The position numbers and the translations under genes were made by a program. Positions 1 through 11,660 of a stretch of DNA of 64,000 nt are shown here, piece after piece. Below the pieces are notes generated by a model, which was given only the letters and a program-made list of their open reading frames with translations, did no database searches and was not told the DNA's origin. The stretch is from Diplocarpon mali (Eukaryota > Ascomycota > Leotiomycetes > Helotiales > Drepanopezizaceae). Location: positions 34,345-98,344 of the forward strand of contig JAENRP010000161.1 in assembly GCA_024741835.1 (NCBI GenBank), given 5' to 3'. Numbering within the stretch: the first letter of the stretch is position 1; each line of letters opens with the position of its first letter.

Positions 1-3000
1 TCAACTGTGGCCCTAGTAAAACATACAAAGCTATCATAGCTGTCTGAGCTGGGTCTATGACCCAAAAATCCCCTCTATTCCACCCCTGGAAACAAAGGAG
101 AAAGAGAAAACGAGACTCCGACCAAACTTGGTGCCCTTGGCATCAGTTCAATCGGAGGTTCTGACGTCGTTCATTGTTTGTTGACTTTCTCCACGCTAGC
201 GCTGGTAAGATTCTTAGGCAATCCTCTCCTTCTGTCCCTTCTTCCTTGAACTTCACCAGCAAACACAACATCTCCGACATAAAACTCTTTCTCCTAGCAA
301 TTTCTGTATTTTCAAAAGGCACTGTCAGAAATTAAAAATTTCCTGCCCTGCTAAACGCGTCCGAACTACCACGCTGTCGAGAGGAGTATGCTTAGTATTC
401 CTCTAGCTTCCGAGGAAAAGCAACTGCCTCGGGTTTCCGTTAGCAATCCCGATACTATCTTTTTCATTGCCAATTCAGTATTCAATCCCATCTTAGCGAC
501 TAACGCCTCTTAGTTACTTGAGAATAGGTTACTAATTTAGTTGCTAGAGAAGACCTTGTTGCTTCATTTTCAATGAGGCAGATGCGCTAGTCGTTCTGGC
601 GAGTCAGAGCTCTCTGCTTCTCATCAGCTAGACAGAAGTCGCGACGCCGGCGGCTTCAGTGGCTGCCTAAGTCATGTTGCTAGTAATCATGACGCTGCTG
701 AGCCCGAATACGGTCATTATGTTGGTCGTCCGAACATTTGACAAGTTGATCGTGGTGTGAGCGTTATTGGGATAGATGGCAATGTCTCTATAGAAAATGA
801 CTCGAATGGACACGACCTGAATAGAAGTAGTGATCTTGCTCCCTCTCCTGGCGCCGGCAGCCCTCTCTGCCCGAGTTTCATAATCGATGCTGTCGGTTGT
901 CTGTCTCTCCCGAAGGCGACCAGCCGCAGTCCTCATTATTCCCTGCGCCTCTGCGAAGTCAACGCCCGAATGCCTACCCTTATTTCAGAGACGGCGATAT
1001 CCTCATCATCAGCCCTACCGGAAACCAATGGAAGCTCCACAGCATCATTTCCTCCAAGGCTTCGTCATAGCTTTCTGTGACTTTCCAGAGCATTAGTCCA
1101 GCGAAGATTAAAAAATCCATAAAGACGACGCAACTGAGTTCACATAGAAGATCCAATTAGAGCCCGGACCACATGCATGTGGCATTGATCCTCAAGGACT
1201 AAGGTTCTTGTGTTTCAACATCAAAGTCGTATGTCAATATGATATCGTCAGAAAACCTAGAAAAGCAACTTAGCAGATACCAGAACCATCCCCGAAGCAG
1301 AGGTCACCAATTGCTGCCCAACTAAAATGTTCTGGATGGCAAGATTGAGTTCAATAAGCTTTACGACAATCTCTTCCATTGCATCTAAATTATGGATCCC
1401 AGCTTCACCCATGATGACGACTGTCTTGCGCATGCCATGGTCACGGACGCTACCATGTTACTGCAGGCCGCGACTTACTAGGGTGGGATCCCCTGTTTCC
1501 GTCTGATTATCGAGACCAAACTTCTCCGCCTCAATCAAGTTCTTTGGGCGCATATTGGAAACAAGCCTGAAGGCTGAATTCACATCACTTACCGTCTCTA
1601 ATCGCCACTAATATTCCGGGAATGCCCCATTCACATTTTCGGAAGGTCCCATTCGAAGGGCCGTGTCAATGAGAAATTCATCCGAGATGGAGATAGCACG
1701 ATCCAATGGCAGAGAAAATTTGGAATCTCGTTGTCCACAAGGCTCGGGAGTTGAAAGACAAGAAGCTTCGTATTGAGCATTTGCTTGTCGAGTTCTACCC
1801 CGCTCGCATTATCCATCCTTAGGATTCGGAAAGCGTTCTCAGGCGTGCCATGTACGGTGCCGACACGTACCTCTGGCAAGGTATCGTGGTGAGAGGAAGC
1901 CGAAGGTGACAGCGGATGAGAACACACTTGTACATAGAACAAGGACCGGAGTTGAGCCATCGACACAAGTATTCGGAAGCATGGAGCCGGAGGAGACGTA
2001 GATAGAGCCGATGCTGGTCCCTGAATCGGGGGCGCTGTAGCAGGTTCAGGGCCAAATCGCTTGATGGTAACGCGGCGAAATCAACAAATTGAGTGGATTT
2101 GTTGCGAGGGCGGTAGCGAAAAAGCTAGGGAACGTGGTGGAGAGCATAGTTTAGAGAACTTCTGAGATTCGGAAATTTAGGTTAGTGTACGTTGAAACAA
2201 GCTTTGGTCTTGTTTTCGGGGCATGATAACGTAGAAGACGGCGAAAAAAAAACACACCACACGATCATTCTCAAGCGACCGTGATGGTTATGAAAGGGTG
2301 GGAAGGTAGATTGGCACATACTCAACACTAACTATCTCCCGTTCCAGTAAAGTAATTTACGATCTGTAAAACCGCTTTGGCTGCAAATTCTTGTCAACTA
2401 CACCAGTCCTTGCCCCGTCGGTATCGCAAACCGAGCGATGCAGCATCTAAAAAATTCCATATCGTTTGGGGCATTGTAGCTTGAGAGTGCACAGCTTGAT
2501 TCGTAAAATGGTGGCTTATACTAGCTTCATTCTGGTATTCCTCATCCTCAAGTGTCAGGTTCGAATATCACACCCCGTAAATTGGGTAAGGAGATTGGAA
2601 TCTGGACTTGTTCTCGTCCAATCATAATCAGTATCGCTAGAAGACTGCATATAGAAAGTTGGCGTATCCGGGTATTCTGCTCATCCTATTTGATTCCGCG
2701 GTGCGACCGATCTTTCTCGTGTGCCTCTATACCATGTAGGGTTGCGAGGTATGATATCCGAGATAGATAGACGCCGTTGTTCACAAACTAGGACTTTGAG
2801 ACTCGTGCGAGGAAAGATAGATCTTGATTATTAGTTGATTTACGCTGCGGGTGAAAATTCTATAGCGAACGACGTTCTTACCCATACGTGAAAACCACGG
2901 GCTAGAAGGCTGGGTGACGACAGTGGCCACTCATCGTGAACATCGCCCTACACAGGCATTCTTCCTAAACAAAGAATGGTTCCCGAGACCCCAAAATGGG

Positions 3001-4627
3001 CGTCAAATATGTTATTGGCGTTGATGTGTTGGAAAATTGATGTCCGAGTCTTTCTGTAGTGCGGGATGTAAGCACCAGGAGATTATTGGCGCCCTTGGCA
3101 AGTAGGACTGGTCGTTAACAGTGGGGGTAGCTTGTTTTCAATCACATCTCTAGTTGGGTAGAATTCGGATTTGGACTGATTCTGCTGGCGTGCGGGAGAA
3201 CTCGATTCGTCTTTCTGGCATAGGTTAGAGAGATACTAATTGTTGCATACCTTGAGTGAGAATTGGCTGGCAGTTTATGAACAGCTCAATCGGCCATGGA
3301 TAAGACGGGAAACAGTTATTTGCATGGACAGATTTCTAATGATGCTGCGAGACAGCACATATCATAGCTATTACTAGCAACACGTCACTTTCCAATCATC
3401 GGCGCGGCCTGTGATGGGTCGCAGTCATCTCTCGTTTTGGCGTTCTAAGTTGTTTACTTTCGGCTGAGAGTAGGTCTGTAAGCGAACAGCGAAACGATGC
3501 CCGAAATGTCTTCTCCATGTACCCGCTGATAGCAGTGGTAGTAGTATTGATTAGCATCTAGTATGACAACAACACTTGCACTCGCGCTTCCTCGCAATGC
3601 TCAGATCTTCCTGTGGATCTTCAAATTAAGGAAACCAAACAATTGTATATAAACATGACTTATTAGATGAGTTCAAATATCATTCGTGCTTGTGCAATAT
3701 CTAAAAGCTTTTATCAACGTTATTTTAAGGCTAATCAAGGTATTAATTCGTTCGAGATCATCACCACAGTTTCAATCGGTCTTATGGATTAAAAAAATCA
3801 CAGAAAACTACGGCATAAGGATACTCCACTGATGGATGCCAGACACGATAGCAAAGTCCTATGCTGAAATTAGATCAGATATTCATGATCGCAAGAATAC
3901 CTCAGGCCTGTTTATGGATCTAATGTTTCCTTTCATAAACCTACAGGAAATAAACCAAAGAAATTCATTGCTGCCGTGTTTCTTTCCCTCTCTCAATCGC
4001 TAATAGAGATGAGCTTATTCTCCAACATTGTCAGTCATTATCTGGGAAAAGTGGGGCGATCTACCTAATATCACACGTAGCAAAAATTGCAAATTTGATT
4101 CACAGCAAGTCCGATGTTTGGTAACTTTTCACAAGCCCATCTATGATGATACAATCAGGAGCATCCGTTTCTTAAATACGCCAGTAGTTTAGCTCTATCG
4201 TATATCACTGGAGCGTACAAATACACCAATCATATGGGTAGCCCTGATGGTTTCTGCAGTGTTAGGCGTAAGTATACCCGGATATGGGCCTTTAACTCGC
4301 TCAGCATATTCAGCTGATTAGTTGAAAGAAGCAAGAAACACCAAGCAGATGTAATTCGACGGGCCTGAAGGATAGAATTGTTCTATTATTCAGTAAAAAA
4401 TGTTTAGTTTCAAAAACTTTGACTTTTAGTACAAGTAAAGACAGTTTTCGCAAATATTACAAGTAAGCGCCCCTTCGCCACGCTCACAATGCAGATTCCC
4501 ACCGATGAAAACAGGCGAGGAAAACAAAACGCCTAGGTCAATACTCCTCATGATATTAACCATTTAACTGATGATTCCAAGATCGAATATCCTTGAGTAA
4601 TCGTCTCTGGCCCATCAAAGCTCCCTG
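1..4627. other. Intergenic, no supported gene
   Basis: No reading frame here has convincing protein character, and I see no tRNA, rRNA or tandem repeat. The stretch 1270-2060, read on the minus strand, gives protein-like pieces in shifting frames (one open frame at 1631-1966 and a possible GTAAGT..CAG intron near 1580). It could be a decayed gene, but I cannot name a family. Confidence 0.5.
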
Positions 4628-5605
4628 TCACATTTTCCGTCCATCTCTCATAACCCGCCTTTTGATAATGACCTTCGCAATCGTAACAGTGACGTTCAAA
4701 TAGCTACCATCGCCAATATTAAGTTCGACCTGGAAGCTCAAAGGTGTGCGCGAGGACAACGGAGGCGGGTACTGGGCATTTGGGCCTGTAGGGCGCACAA
4801 TTACCAAATTAGTACTGCATTGCGCGGCTAAGATCTCATTATCGAGCACAATGTAGGATCTGACTTTCTCGGTGCCGCCGATGGGGAGATGGGAGATCCA
4901 GACAAGGAAGTATGGCCCCAGACGGGCGTGGTCCCAGTACCAGCTTGCGACGCTTTTGTGAAAGGGTTTGTCGCTCCAATTTTTAAGGCTTTTAGCTATA
5001 TTAAAAACCCCAATCTCAGATAGAAGCTTAAGTCGCTTACTTTTTCGTGTAGTCCACGCCTATGAATTTGAGTATGTCGCCAAAAATGGTGAAGTCTGCC
5101 GGACCCACTGCATCTGGCGACCATCCGATATGGGGACCGACCGCTGTTGTTTGGACAATGTCAGTTGGGCCGCATGGGTATTGAAAGGAGGGACCTTGGA
5201 CGTCTAGTTGAGGGTACTCACAATTACTTTCGCAGCGGAGTCAACGGTAATTCAATCAGTGGATAAGTCGGGAGCTCCCATAAAAAGTGTCCGCGAGTTC
5301 AAGAAGTTGCCTATGACAGCATCGCCGTTGGATAAGAGAACTGCCGACATAGCCTCGAGGTAATCGGCTGAGACAGTACTGTTGGGAGGCATATGTCCCG
5401 ACAATAGTGACGCTGGTGGAGACTGGAAGGAAGGGGAAGGCAGAAGGAAGTGCAGTATAGAAGACGATGACGAGTGAGCAGGCGGGACCTGTGGGGAAGA
5501 CGTCAAAATACCACCGGTCGAAAGTGGTAGAGTTAAGTGCAGAGAGCTTTGGCCCATCGAAGGTAGCTTGATCTGACGCGAAGCAGGTCTAGATTTCGCC
5601 ACAGG
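4628..5605 (-). pseudogene. Decayed Diels-Alderase-like / hydroxyneurosporene-synthase-like gene
   Basis: Read on the minus strand, blocks typical of the fungal Diels-Alderase / hydroxyneurosporene-synthase-like lipocalin family occur in order. They are TFDRWYFDVF near 5525, QYPCGPTDI near 5180, GPHIGWSPDAVGPADF near 5120, NWSDKPFHKSVASWYWDH near 4950, LGPYFLVW near 4915 and RPTGPNAQYPPP near 4780. Family members shape polyketide or terpenoid products, usually inside biosynthetic clusters. The gene is broken: the frame shifts near 5395, a TGA lies in frame at 5252-5254, and a further stop or shift comes just before the YPCGPTD block. One intron (GTAAGC donor near 5030) still looks normal. No backbone synthase gene is nearby, so this is an orphan remnant. 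The family assignment rests on remembered motifs; the broken state is seen directly. Confidence 0.7.
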
Positions 5606-5915
5606 CCGGCTGAAAAAGGAATATTGTGGACATAGATTTGTTTATTTGTATTGGGCCGGACACGGGCACGGGCACGTACCAGCAGCACGTGAGCGCGCGC
5701 AAGTGATGACTACAAGTTACTACTTCACGAACCATAGCCATGCCGAAAGCGACGGCTAAGATGAGTGCCGTCGCATCTAGGCCGTTCCAGCCAGCTACCA
5801 AGCATGATAGATGCGCAGGAAAATCCGCTTTTTCGTTAGCTCGAGAGCGTAGTTGAGAGAGGGGATAGTACCTTGATAGACTCAAGGCGTCATCTTCGCT
5901 GGCTTGTTAACGTCA

Positions 5916-6443
5916 ATGGCTACACTTACCGGTCCAACTTTCTGTCTCTCTTACTTAAATAATACTCAACGCTCCTTCTCTCTCTCTTACTTCAACAATA
6001 CTCAACGTTCCTTCTCTCTCTCTTACTTCAACAATACTCAACGTTCCTTCTCTATTGAATATTTTCACATTCACAGCATCTTGGAAAACCTCTCTAGGAG
6101 AAATGGCAGATTCGAAAGATCTCTATTTGATCGATTCTCGAGTAAGGAGAAAGAGACTCCTACGCACAAAACATACTTACGATTGTTTATCATAGGAAAC
6201 CCAAGAGTTCACAGGATCAACGGCATTGATTCCCAACCTACAGCCACAATCACAATTACGATTATGGCGGCAGCAGTTTCACGACTGGAGGAAAGGGCAT
6301 TCTGCACGGGATCTAATAACACGATTGCAGTAGGCCAGCACTTTCTCTTCCCTCCTTCGCGCGTTCCGTTGCTCCTTCTGCTTCTCCACTTGATCGTAGC
6401 TCCTCTGACTCTCTCTTTCCTATCTTTCACTTCGAGCAGCTGA
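5916..6443 (+). CDS. Low-confidence ORF with 12-residue repeats
   Basis: An ATG-initiated frame of 175 codons. Near its start it contains three tandem copies of a 12-residue unit (S-Y-F/L-N-N-T-Q-R-S-F-S-L), then a serine/arginine-rich stretch, and it ends in a hydrophobic leucine-rich tail. No domain is recognised. The DNA is pyrimidine-rich and repetitive, so the open frame may be a by-product of simple sequence rather than a gene. It lies just upstream of, and on the same strand as, the better supported gene at 6682. Confidence 0.22.
   Translation: MATLTGPTFCLSYLNNTQRSFSLSYFNNTQRSFSLSYFNNTQRSFSIEYFHIHSILENLSRRNGRFERSLFDRFSSKEKETPTHKTYLRLFIIGNPRVHRINGIDSQPTATITITIMAAAVSRLEERAFCTGSNNTIAVGQHFLFPPSRVPLLLLLLHLIVAPLTLSFLSFTSSS
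5949..6056 (+). repeat. 36-bp tandem repeat, 3 copies
   Basis: Three consecutive 36-bp units built on 'cttacttcaacaatactcaa' followed by a cttctctctct run. Copies 2 and 3 are nearly identical and copy 1 differs at a few bases. The length is a multiple of three, so the repeat stays in frame in the surrounding ORF. Confidence 0.85.
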
Positions 6444-6446
6444 GTC

Positions 6447-6681
6447 TATTTAATGACCTTTTCCCTTTCGTATCTTTCCATTTTCTTTCTTTACCCTCTG
6501 GCTTTCTTCTATACTCTTTCTATACCCTTTGGCCTTTTCCTCTTCTCTTTTTATAACCCTTCGGCTTCCTCTTCTCTTTCTTTACCCCTTCGGCTTCCTT
6601 CTTTTTAATTCCTTTACCCCTTCGTTCCTTTCCCCTTCGTTTCTTTCCCCCTCTCTTCCTCCCCTCTCTACCACAGCCAAA
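6447..6681 (+). promoter_or_regulatory. Pyrimidine-rich leader before the 6682 start codon
   Basis: About 230 bp almost purely C and T on the plus strand, made of imperfect repeats around 'taccccttcggcttcc'. It ends in CCACAGCCAAA directly before the ATG. CT-rich tracts just upstream of transcription or translation starts are common in strongly expressed filamentous-fungal genes. The strong start context (CCAAAATGG) supports the ATG at 6682. Confidence 0.5.
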
Positions 6682-7305
6682 ATGGTGTTTCCCTCGGAAC
6701 ACTGTTTGAGTCTTTCGGGATGGGGTATGGCCATAGCCAGCCTCAACCTTGCGGTTCTAGGACCGTATTGGTCCTCATTTGTGGTCTGGGTTGTCCGTCT
6801 GATACTCAGATTGTTTGGGTAAATAATTCCTTAAAATTATTACTTTCCTGCTAATTTTTATGTTTATAGATTCCCGGTCCAAACTCGATTAGAGAGGGAG
6901 AGGGATGAGTGGAGGTTGGAAAGGGAGGGGCTAAGGTCAGGGATAGAGAGGGAGAGGGAGGGGTGGAGGGTAGAGAGGCAGGAGTTATGGTTAGAGAGGG
7001 AGAGGCTAAGGTCGGGGATGGAGAGAGAGAGGGAGGGGCTAAGGTCGGAGAGGGAGAAGGAGAGAGAGATGTGGAGGGAGGAGAGGGAGAAGTTGAGGGA
7101 GGAGAGCGAGGAGTGGAGGAGGGAGTTGAGGGAGGAGAGCGAGAAGTGGAGGAGGGAGTTGAGGGAGGAGAGCGAGAAGTGGAGGAGGGAGTTGAGGGAG
7201 GAGAGCGAGAAGTGGAGGGAGGAGTTTAGGGTAGAGAGGAGGGAGATAGCGGGAGCGGAGGGCGCGAGGGATAGCGAGAAGACGAGTAATTGCGTTGTGT
7301 GTTAG
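6682..7305 (+). CDS. Small predicted membrane protein with a charged coiled-coil repeat tail
   Basis: A two-exon model: 6682-6818 and 6870-7305, with a 51-bp intron (GTAAAT donor, TGCTAAT branch-like site, TATAG acceptor). The splice keeps the frame and gives 190 residues. The first ~46 residues are hydrophobic and Trp-rich (MAIASLNLAVLG, then WSSFVVWVVRLILRLFG), likely one or two membrane segments. The rest is almost entirely Arg, Glu, Trp and Leu, and includes four 11-residue repeats of the REESEKWRREL type before a short tail ending in CVVC. The pattern suggests a membrane-anchored helical rod. I recognise no family and infer no function. The intronless frame starting at 6909 is a weaker alternative because it lacks an ATG start. 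Coding status is inferred from the start context, the clean intron and the matched frames. Confidence 0.55.
7096..7227 (+). repeat. 33-bp in-frame tandem repeat, 4 copies
   Basis: Four 33-bp units with the core 'agggaggagagcgagaagtg' followed by gaggagggagttg. The two central units are identical; the first has gag for aag and the last diverges at its 3' end. Each unit encodes 11 residues (REESEKWRREL), consistent with expansion of a helical repeat. Confidence 0.9.
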
Positions 7306-8378
7306 TATTATTAAATAAAAGTTATTAAAGTTCCTATTAATAACAGTACTAAAACGGGGTTATACTAAGGTAAACGATCGGATTTACTTAAGCGCATTAA
7401 GAGCTTATATCGAATACTTTTGGCTTATATCTTAAGATATTAAATCTAAAGACCCTGGCGAATTTAGTAAAGGATAGGAAATGATTGTGCAATCTTATCA
7501 TTAGATCCAAAGAGAGTTTATGAAACTTATATTAATCCGCTTTTAAAAGTACAAGCTATCTTAAAGTATCTGATAGCCTAGATATACAAATTAGATAAGC
7601 GACATTGTCGCAAAGTATTAAATAGTGTAGTACTAGTAACAAAGCTCACAGGATATTTTGGTGATGAGTCATGAATTGAATCAGTCAAGGTATGTATTGC
7701 GTATGAAGTCCGCTCTCTTCTCAAGGGTCGGTTTCCAGGCTAAGTACATTTGCTTGGGGGAACATATGACGCAAATGAGACTCGATAAGACTCCAAGATG
7801 TAAACGATCGTGTCGATAGAAAGGACCTATTAGGATGCGTTCAAGATTAATGTACCGTAAGCTGATAAGTTACAGTAAACCTTATTTACCATCGTAGTAT
7901 CGAGACGAGGTTGACATATGTCACGATGCCTACTGCCACTGGCGGATCACGCCCATATGACGGAACTGCCGGATTAAGGTATGCCGCAATGCATATAGAA
8001 ATACTGTGAATTCCCAAGTCTTGACATCATGAGAGAAAACCGGTCACTCGCGGCCTAAGACAGACTGGGAAAAGGATCTGGCCTGGTGGTGTTCTTTCAC
8101 CTAAAGGGATGTATCCGCCATATTTGAAATCTTTAATAAGACTAGCAAGAAATAATTCAGTCCTGCACCAACGAAGAAATTACGTATTCTGAAATCATGG
8201 TGACCGAGATATCGGAAAACTTGGATCGAGGAAGCTGGTGGCCCCATTTATCCGTCACAGTCAATGAATGTTCCAAAGCTCGATCATCCAAGACCACCAA
8301 AACAGTGACTTGGGTCCTCACGTGCCAGGTAATAAGTACACCATGCCCGTCCATTGTCTTGTTTAATGCATCGATCCA
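7306..8378. other. AT-rich intergenic stretch
   Basis: No gene seen. The part 7310-7650 is very AT-rich with many stops in all frames and resembles the mutated repeat DNA elsewhere in the window, but I found no second copy here. Confidence 0.5.
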
Positions 8379-9050
8379 TCACAACACCCACATCTGAACA
8401 TTAGGGATTACCGACGCCGCATCGACCCTCTGCAGCTCTGCCTTATGCTTCAACTCCCACCTCAGACTCTCGACGTAGAAATGCACATGTTTAATCTCCG
8501 CACCCACAGTATTCGGATCCATATCCGGAAAAATACTCTCCGCACCCTCATAATCAACTCGCTCGCTCCTCCTTGAGCCCCTGAGGCTGTCACAGTCCTT
8601 CTTCATAACCAGCGCCAGCGTCCGCAGGTTCCGCATTACGTTGACCTCGCTCAGACTCTCGTACTTAAAGACCCGCAGAACCTCCCAGACGTGGGCATCG
8701 ATTGCGCAGGACAGGATGAGGTCGGCATGAGGGCTGTGTGCGAGGTCCAGCGCCAGATCGCCTTCAGGTGAGCAGTCCAGTTGGTCAAAGTAAATGGTAT
8801 CGCGCGTAAAGTCAACGAACACAGTCGAGTAGTATTTGGGCGAGAGGACAAGATTCGTGTAGGTTTCTAGGAAGAGGTGGCGCGACTCCGTGCAAGTGTG
8901 TACGGGGGAGGGAGGGGGAGCGTTGGAGGTGTATTTTTGAACGGCACGGTTGAATCGTACGGGAACCATGCGGGGCTCGGGGAAGGTGTGTTTCCAAATC
9001 TTGATTCGGAGTTCGGAGGGGAGTTTTGTGAAGTATGGAAATGCGTCCAT
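8379..9050 (-). CDS. 2EXR domain protein
   Basis: A single-exon gene of 223 residues with an ATG start at 9050. The N-terminus FPYFTKLPSELRIKIWKHTF followed by PEPR is the signature of the fungal 2EXR domain, an F-box-like helical module. The family is large and lineage-expanded in Leotiomycetes and Sordariomycetes. Downstream parts (DTIYFD around residue 107, the 'NLRTLAL' strand around residue 143) match the usual layout of these proteins. Their biochemical role is not established; a protein-interaction role like that of F-box adaptors is often assumed. The length is normal for the family and no lesion is seen. AT-rich repeat DNA begins about 440 bp beyond its start. Confidence 0.8.
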   Translation of the reverse strand: MDAFPYFTKLPSELRIKIWKHTFPEPRMVPVRFNRAVQKYTSNAPPPSPVHTCTESRHLFLETYTNLVLSPKYYSTVFVDFTRDTIYFDQLDCSPEGDLALDLAHSPHADLILSCAIDAHVWEVLRVFKYESLSEVNVMRNLRTLALVMKKDCDSLRGSRRSERVDYEGAESIFPDMDPNTVGAEIKHVHFYVESLRWELKHKAELQRVDAASVIPNVQMWVL

Positions 9051-9490
9051 TGTTTCCTATGGTAGAGGATAAATATGGTGATAGAGAGGGAATGAAGTGT
9101 TGTTGTTACGAAGGTTGTACATGACGAGGTGGAGTCGAGTGGAGTCGACCCAAGCGAGTCGAATTTAAGGCTTAAAAGGGGCCTAGCCGAATATAGTTAA
9201 GCGCTCAGCAGCTTGGAAGTAAACAAGAGGACTTGGTATTACATATTAGAGCAATGTATCAATACATGTAATTTCATCTAAATCTTGCGCGAGACGATTA
9301 GAGAGAGGTAGAAAAGAGTCCTTGCAATCGTCTCCATGACCTCTTGCAAAAAGCTAAGGGTTTGGAGGTCGAGCTGTTGCGCGGCCGGGGAAGTCAGAAC
9401 CTCAATTAATATAGGTCAGCTGACCAGAATACTAAAACTCTCGGCTTGAGGCCGCGGGTAGCCAAAGGTGACCATTACTATAAAATCACA

Positions 9491-10190
9491 TTGTTTCCCC
9501 TTTCAATATGCTATATTTGTTCTAAACTATATAGCCTGAGCGAAAAACGCTACTGTAGGATTTATATACAAGGAGAAACTTACTTAAAAGTTTCTTATAT
9601 CTTTGATATTTAGCCTAATATACCTATAGTTATTAATTCATTAAATACGGTTCTAACCTATACCTTAATTAAAAGTCATTCTCTTTAAGTCCTAGGCGAA
9701 TCCGACCTGAGAAGGTGCTTTGATAAATAGAATCGCCCTAGGTTCTCTTTTCTAGGATAAGCTCTTTATGCTAATAGCAGCTATTTATTTGATTATATCA
9801 AGCATTTTACTAGTCGGCGGTAGATCTTGATTATAGCCCTTTATATCGATCATATATAAAGTAATCGAACTGAATCTTTTTCCTTCTGCTCCTCCTCCTC
9901 GTCTTCCTCCTTGTATACTATAACCCGCCTTTTCCCCCTTTGTATCCTTTGTTAAGCCTTTCATTTAGTCGTAGGTATTTATTTTAATAATCCTAGAGTA
10001 CGCAAGTAGAGGTCGAAAGTACAGGGTATTCGTAGGTGTTAGAAATATACAAGGATCGGAGATTAAGGCTTAGTAAGCATACCTTGTATATACACTCCTG
10101 CAGCTCCATAGAACTCAGAATTTACACCTTTAGATTCTGTCAGTAGGTACGTTAGAGAGTAAAACATTTCATTCCAACGTTTCTAAATAA
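9491..10190 (+). repeat. Dispersed AT-rich repeat, copy A
   Basis: About 590 bp of repeat plus an inserted solo LTR. It aligns along its length with the copy at 28808-29525 and, in inverted orientation, with the copy split at 10325-11660. Shared marks include 'aaggagaaact', 'aggcgag/aat', 'aatagaatcgcc', 'gataagctcttta' and 'aatcctagagta'. Differences are mostly C/T or G/A, as expected of RIP. The element type is unknown; a solo LTR of another family or a non-autonomous element are both possible. Confidence 0.7.
10037..10142 (+). mobile_element. Solo LTR (Ty1/copia family) with target duplication GTAGG
   Basis: A 106-bp sequence starting TGTTAGAAATATAC and ending TTCTGTCA. It matches the LTRs of the 45-50 kb element apart from a short internal deletion and RIP-type changes. 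It is flanked on both sides by the same 5 bp, GTAGG (10032-10036 and 10143-10147), which proves insertion followed by LTR-LTR recombination. It lies inside repeat copy A and is therefore younger than that repeat. Confidence 0.92.
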
Positions 10191-10324
10191 AATCACTTAA
10201 AAGGTCCTCCTATTCATAATTATTTATACTACTCTTCAAAATGGGCCTTAAGAATGATCTTGATACTGGTCTTACTACTTAGAACTCTTTAGATTATTCT
10301 TAAATTAGACCTTAAGAATAGCCT

Positions 10325-11660
10325 CAAGAGAGAGACGACGACTCAACACCTACACGCAGTGTCTCTTATGAACCTGCAAATTCTTTTAAAAAGTCTGCAA
10401 GGCTAAGATCAAGTCTTTTCGACTACGACATAATTAACCCTAAGTTGAATAAAGCCAGAAATTTCGGAAACTTCGAAATGAAAGTTTTTTCTCTTAACTA
10501 TACCACCTCTACTATAAATACCCTCTACTTTCGACCTCTACTTGCAGACTCTAAGATTATTTAAATATATTTCTATAATTAAAGGCAAGGCTTAATAAAA
10601 GGATATAAAGGGGGGAAAGGAAGGTTATATTTGTTGGTACGCAGATTGCCCATATGAACGCTTTTTCCACTTGTTCCTAGAATAATCCTATGGATAAGTA
10701 TCGTATAAAAGTCAGGTACGATTCACAAGGACCTCGGACTGGTCTCTGACCGATGGAATCGGCTAGTATAGCATTTATAGGCTTAGAGGAATAGAGAAGG
10801 GGAGGCGATTTAGAGGTATGTAAGTATAATATCGGCCCTTCATTGTAAAGACACAGAACCACCTGTATTGCGGGAATCAAGTATGGTAACAAGAAGGAGG
10901 TGCAAAAGCTTATTCTATAGGTCTAATACGAAGTAAACGAAGAAATTGGACAGAGAGTTTCCCTACTTAAATACACAGGCCAGAGGCCCTATGGCCTGTT
11001 CCCGTGATATTATGCAAGAATATCCTATTACACCTAATCAGGGTAGAGTCGGGGTATCCCTACCTCGTATAATAAATTAAAAGCCTTAAACCCCATAACT
11101 CCAAGGTGCTAAAAGTGCAACTCCAAAGTGCTATCGTTACATTTAAAGAGGAGCAGACTTTACAATATAATCAAAATTTGACTATCTTATCTTATTCTAT
11201 TTCGCTATGAGATATCGATACCGGTACTGCACCTACAATAGTTCATATAAAGGAGGAGGAGGAAGAGAAGGAGAACGGGAAGCATACGTTTCGATAATTT
11301 TATATAAAGTCACTAAGAATCATTATAATTAAGAGCTGCCACCGACTGCTAAGACGATTTATATAATTAAATAACTAGCCGCTATTAGCGCAAGGGCTTA
11401 TCTTAAAATAGAGAATATGAGGCAGTTCTATTTACTAAGGTACCTCTTAAGAATATACTTGCCTAAGATTTAAAGGAATAACTATCAAATAAGTATAGGT
11501 TAGGCTCTTATTTGAGGAATTAGGAATTACAAGTATACTAGGCTAAATAGCATAGATATGAGGAGTTTTTAAGCTAGTTTCTCCTCATATATTAATCCGA
11601 TTACAGCGTTCCTCACTTATAATATATAGCTTAGAACTAATTTAGTACGTGTAAAGGAAA
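10325..11660 (-). repeat. Dispersed AT-rich repeat, inverted copy C, split by an insertion
   Basis: On the minus strand, 11240-11660 matches the 5' half of repeat copies A and B, and 10325-10625 matches their 3' half. The ~615 bp between (10626-11239) is unrelated AT-rich DNA that has interrupted the copy. With copy A it forms a large imperfect inverted repeat (outer ends near 9491 and 11660). No ORF is present. Confidence 0.65.

Noticed and set aside
2559..2585. GGTTCGAAT-like box suggesting a tRNA
   Set aside because: No matching acceptor stem, anticodon arm or A box upstream.
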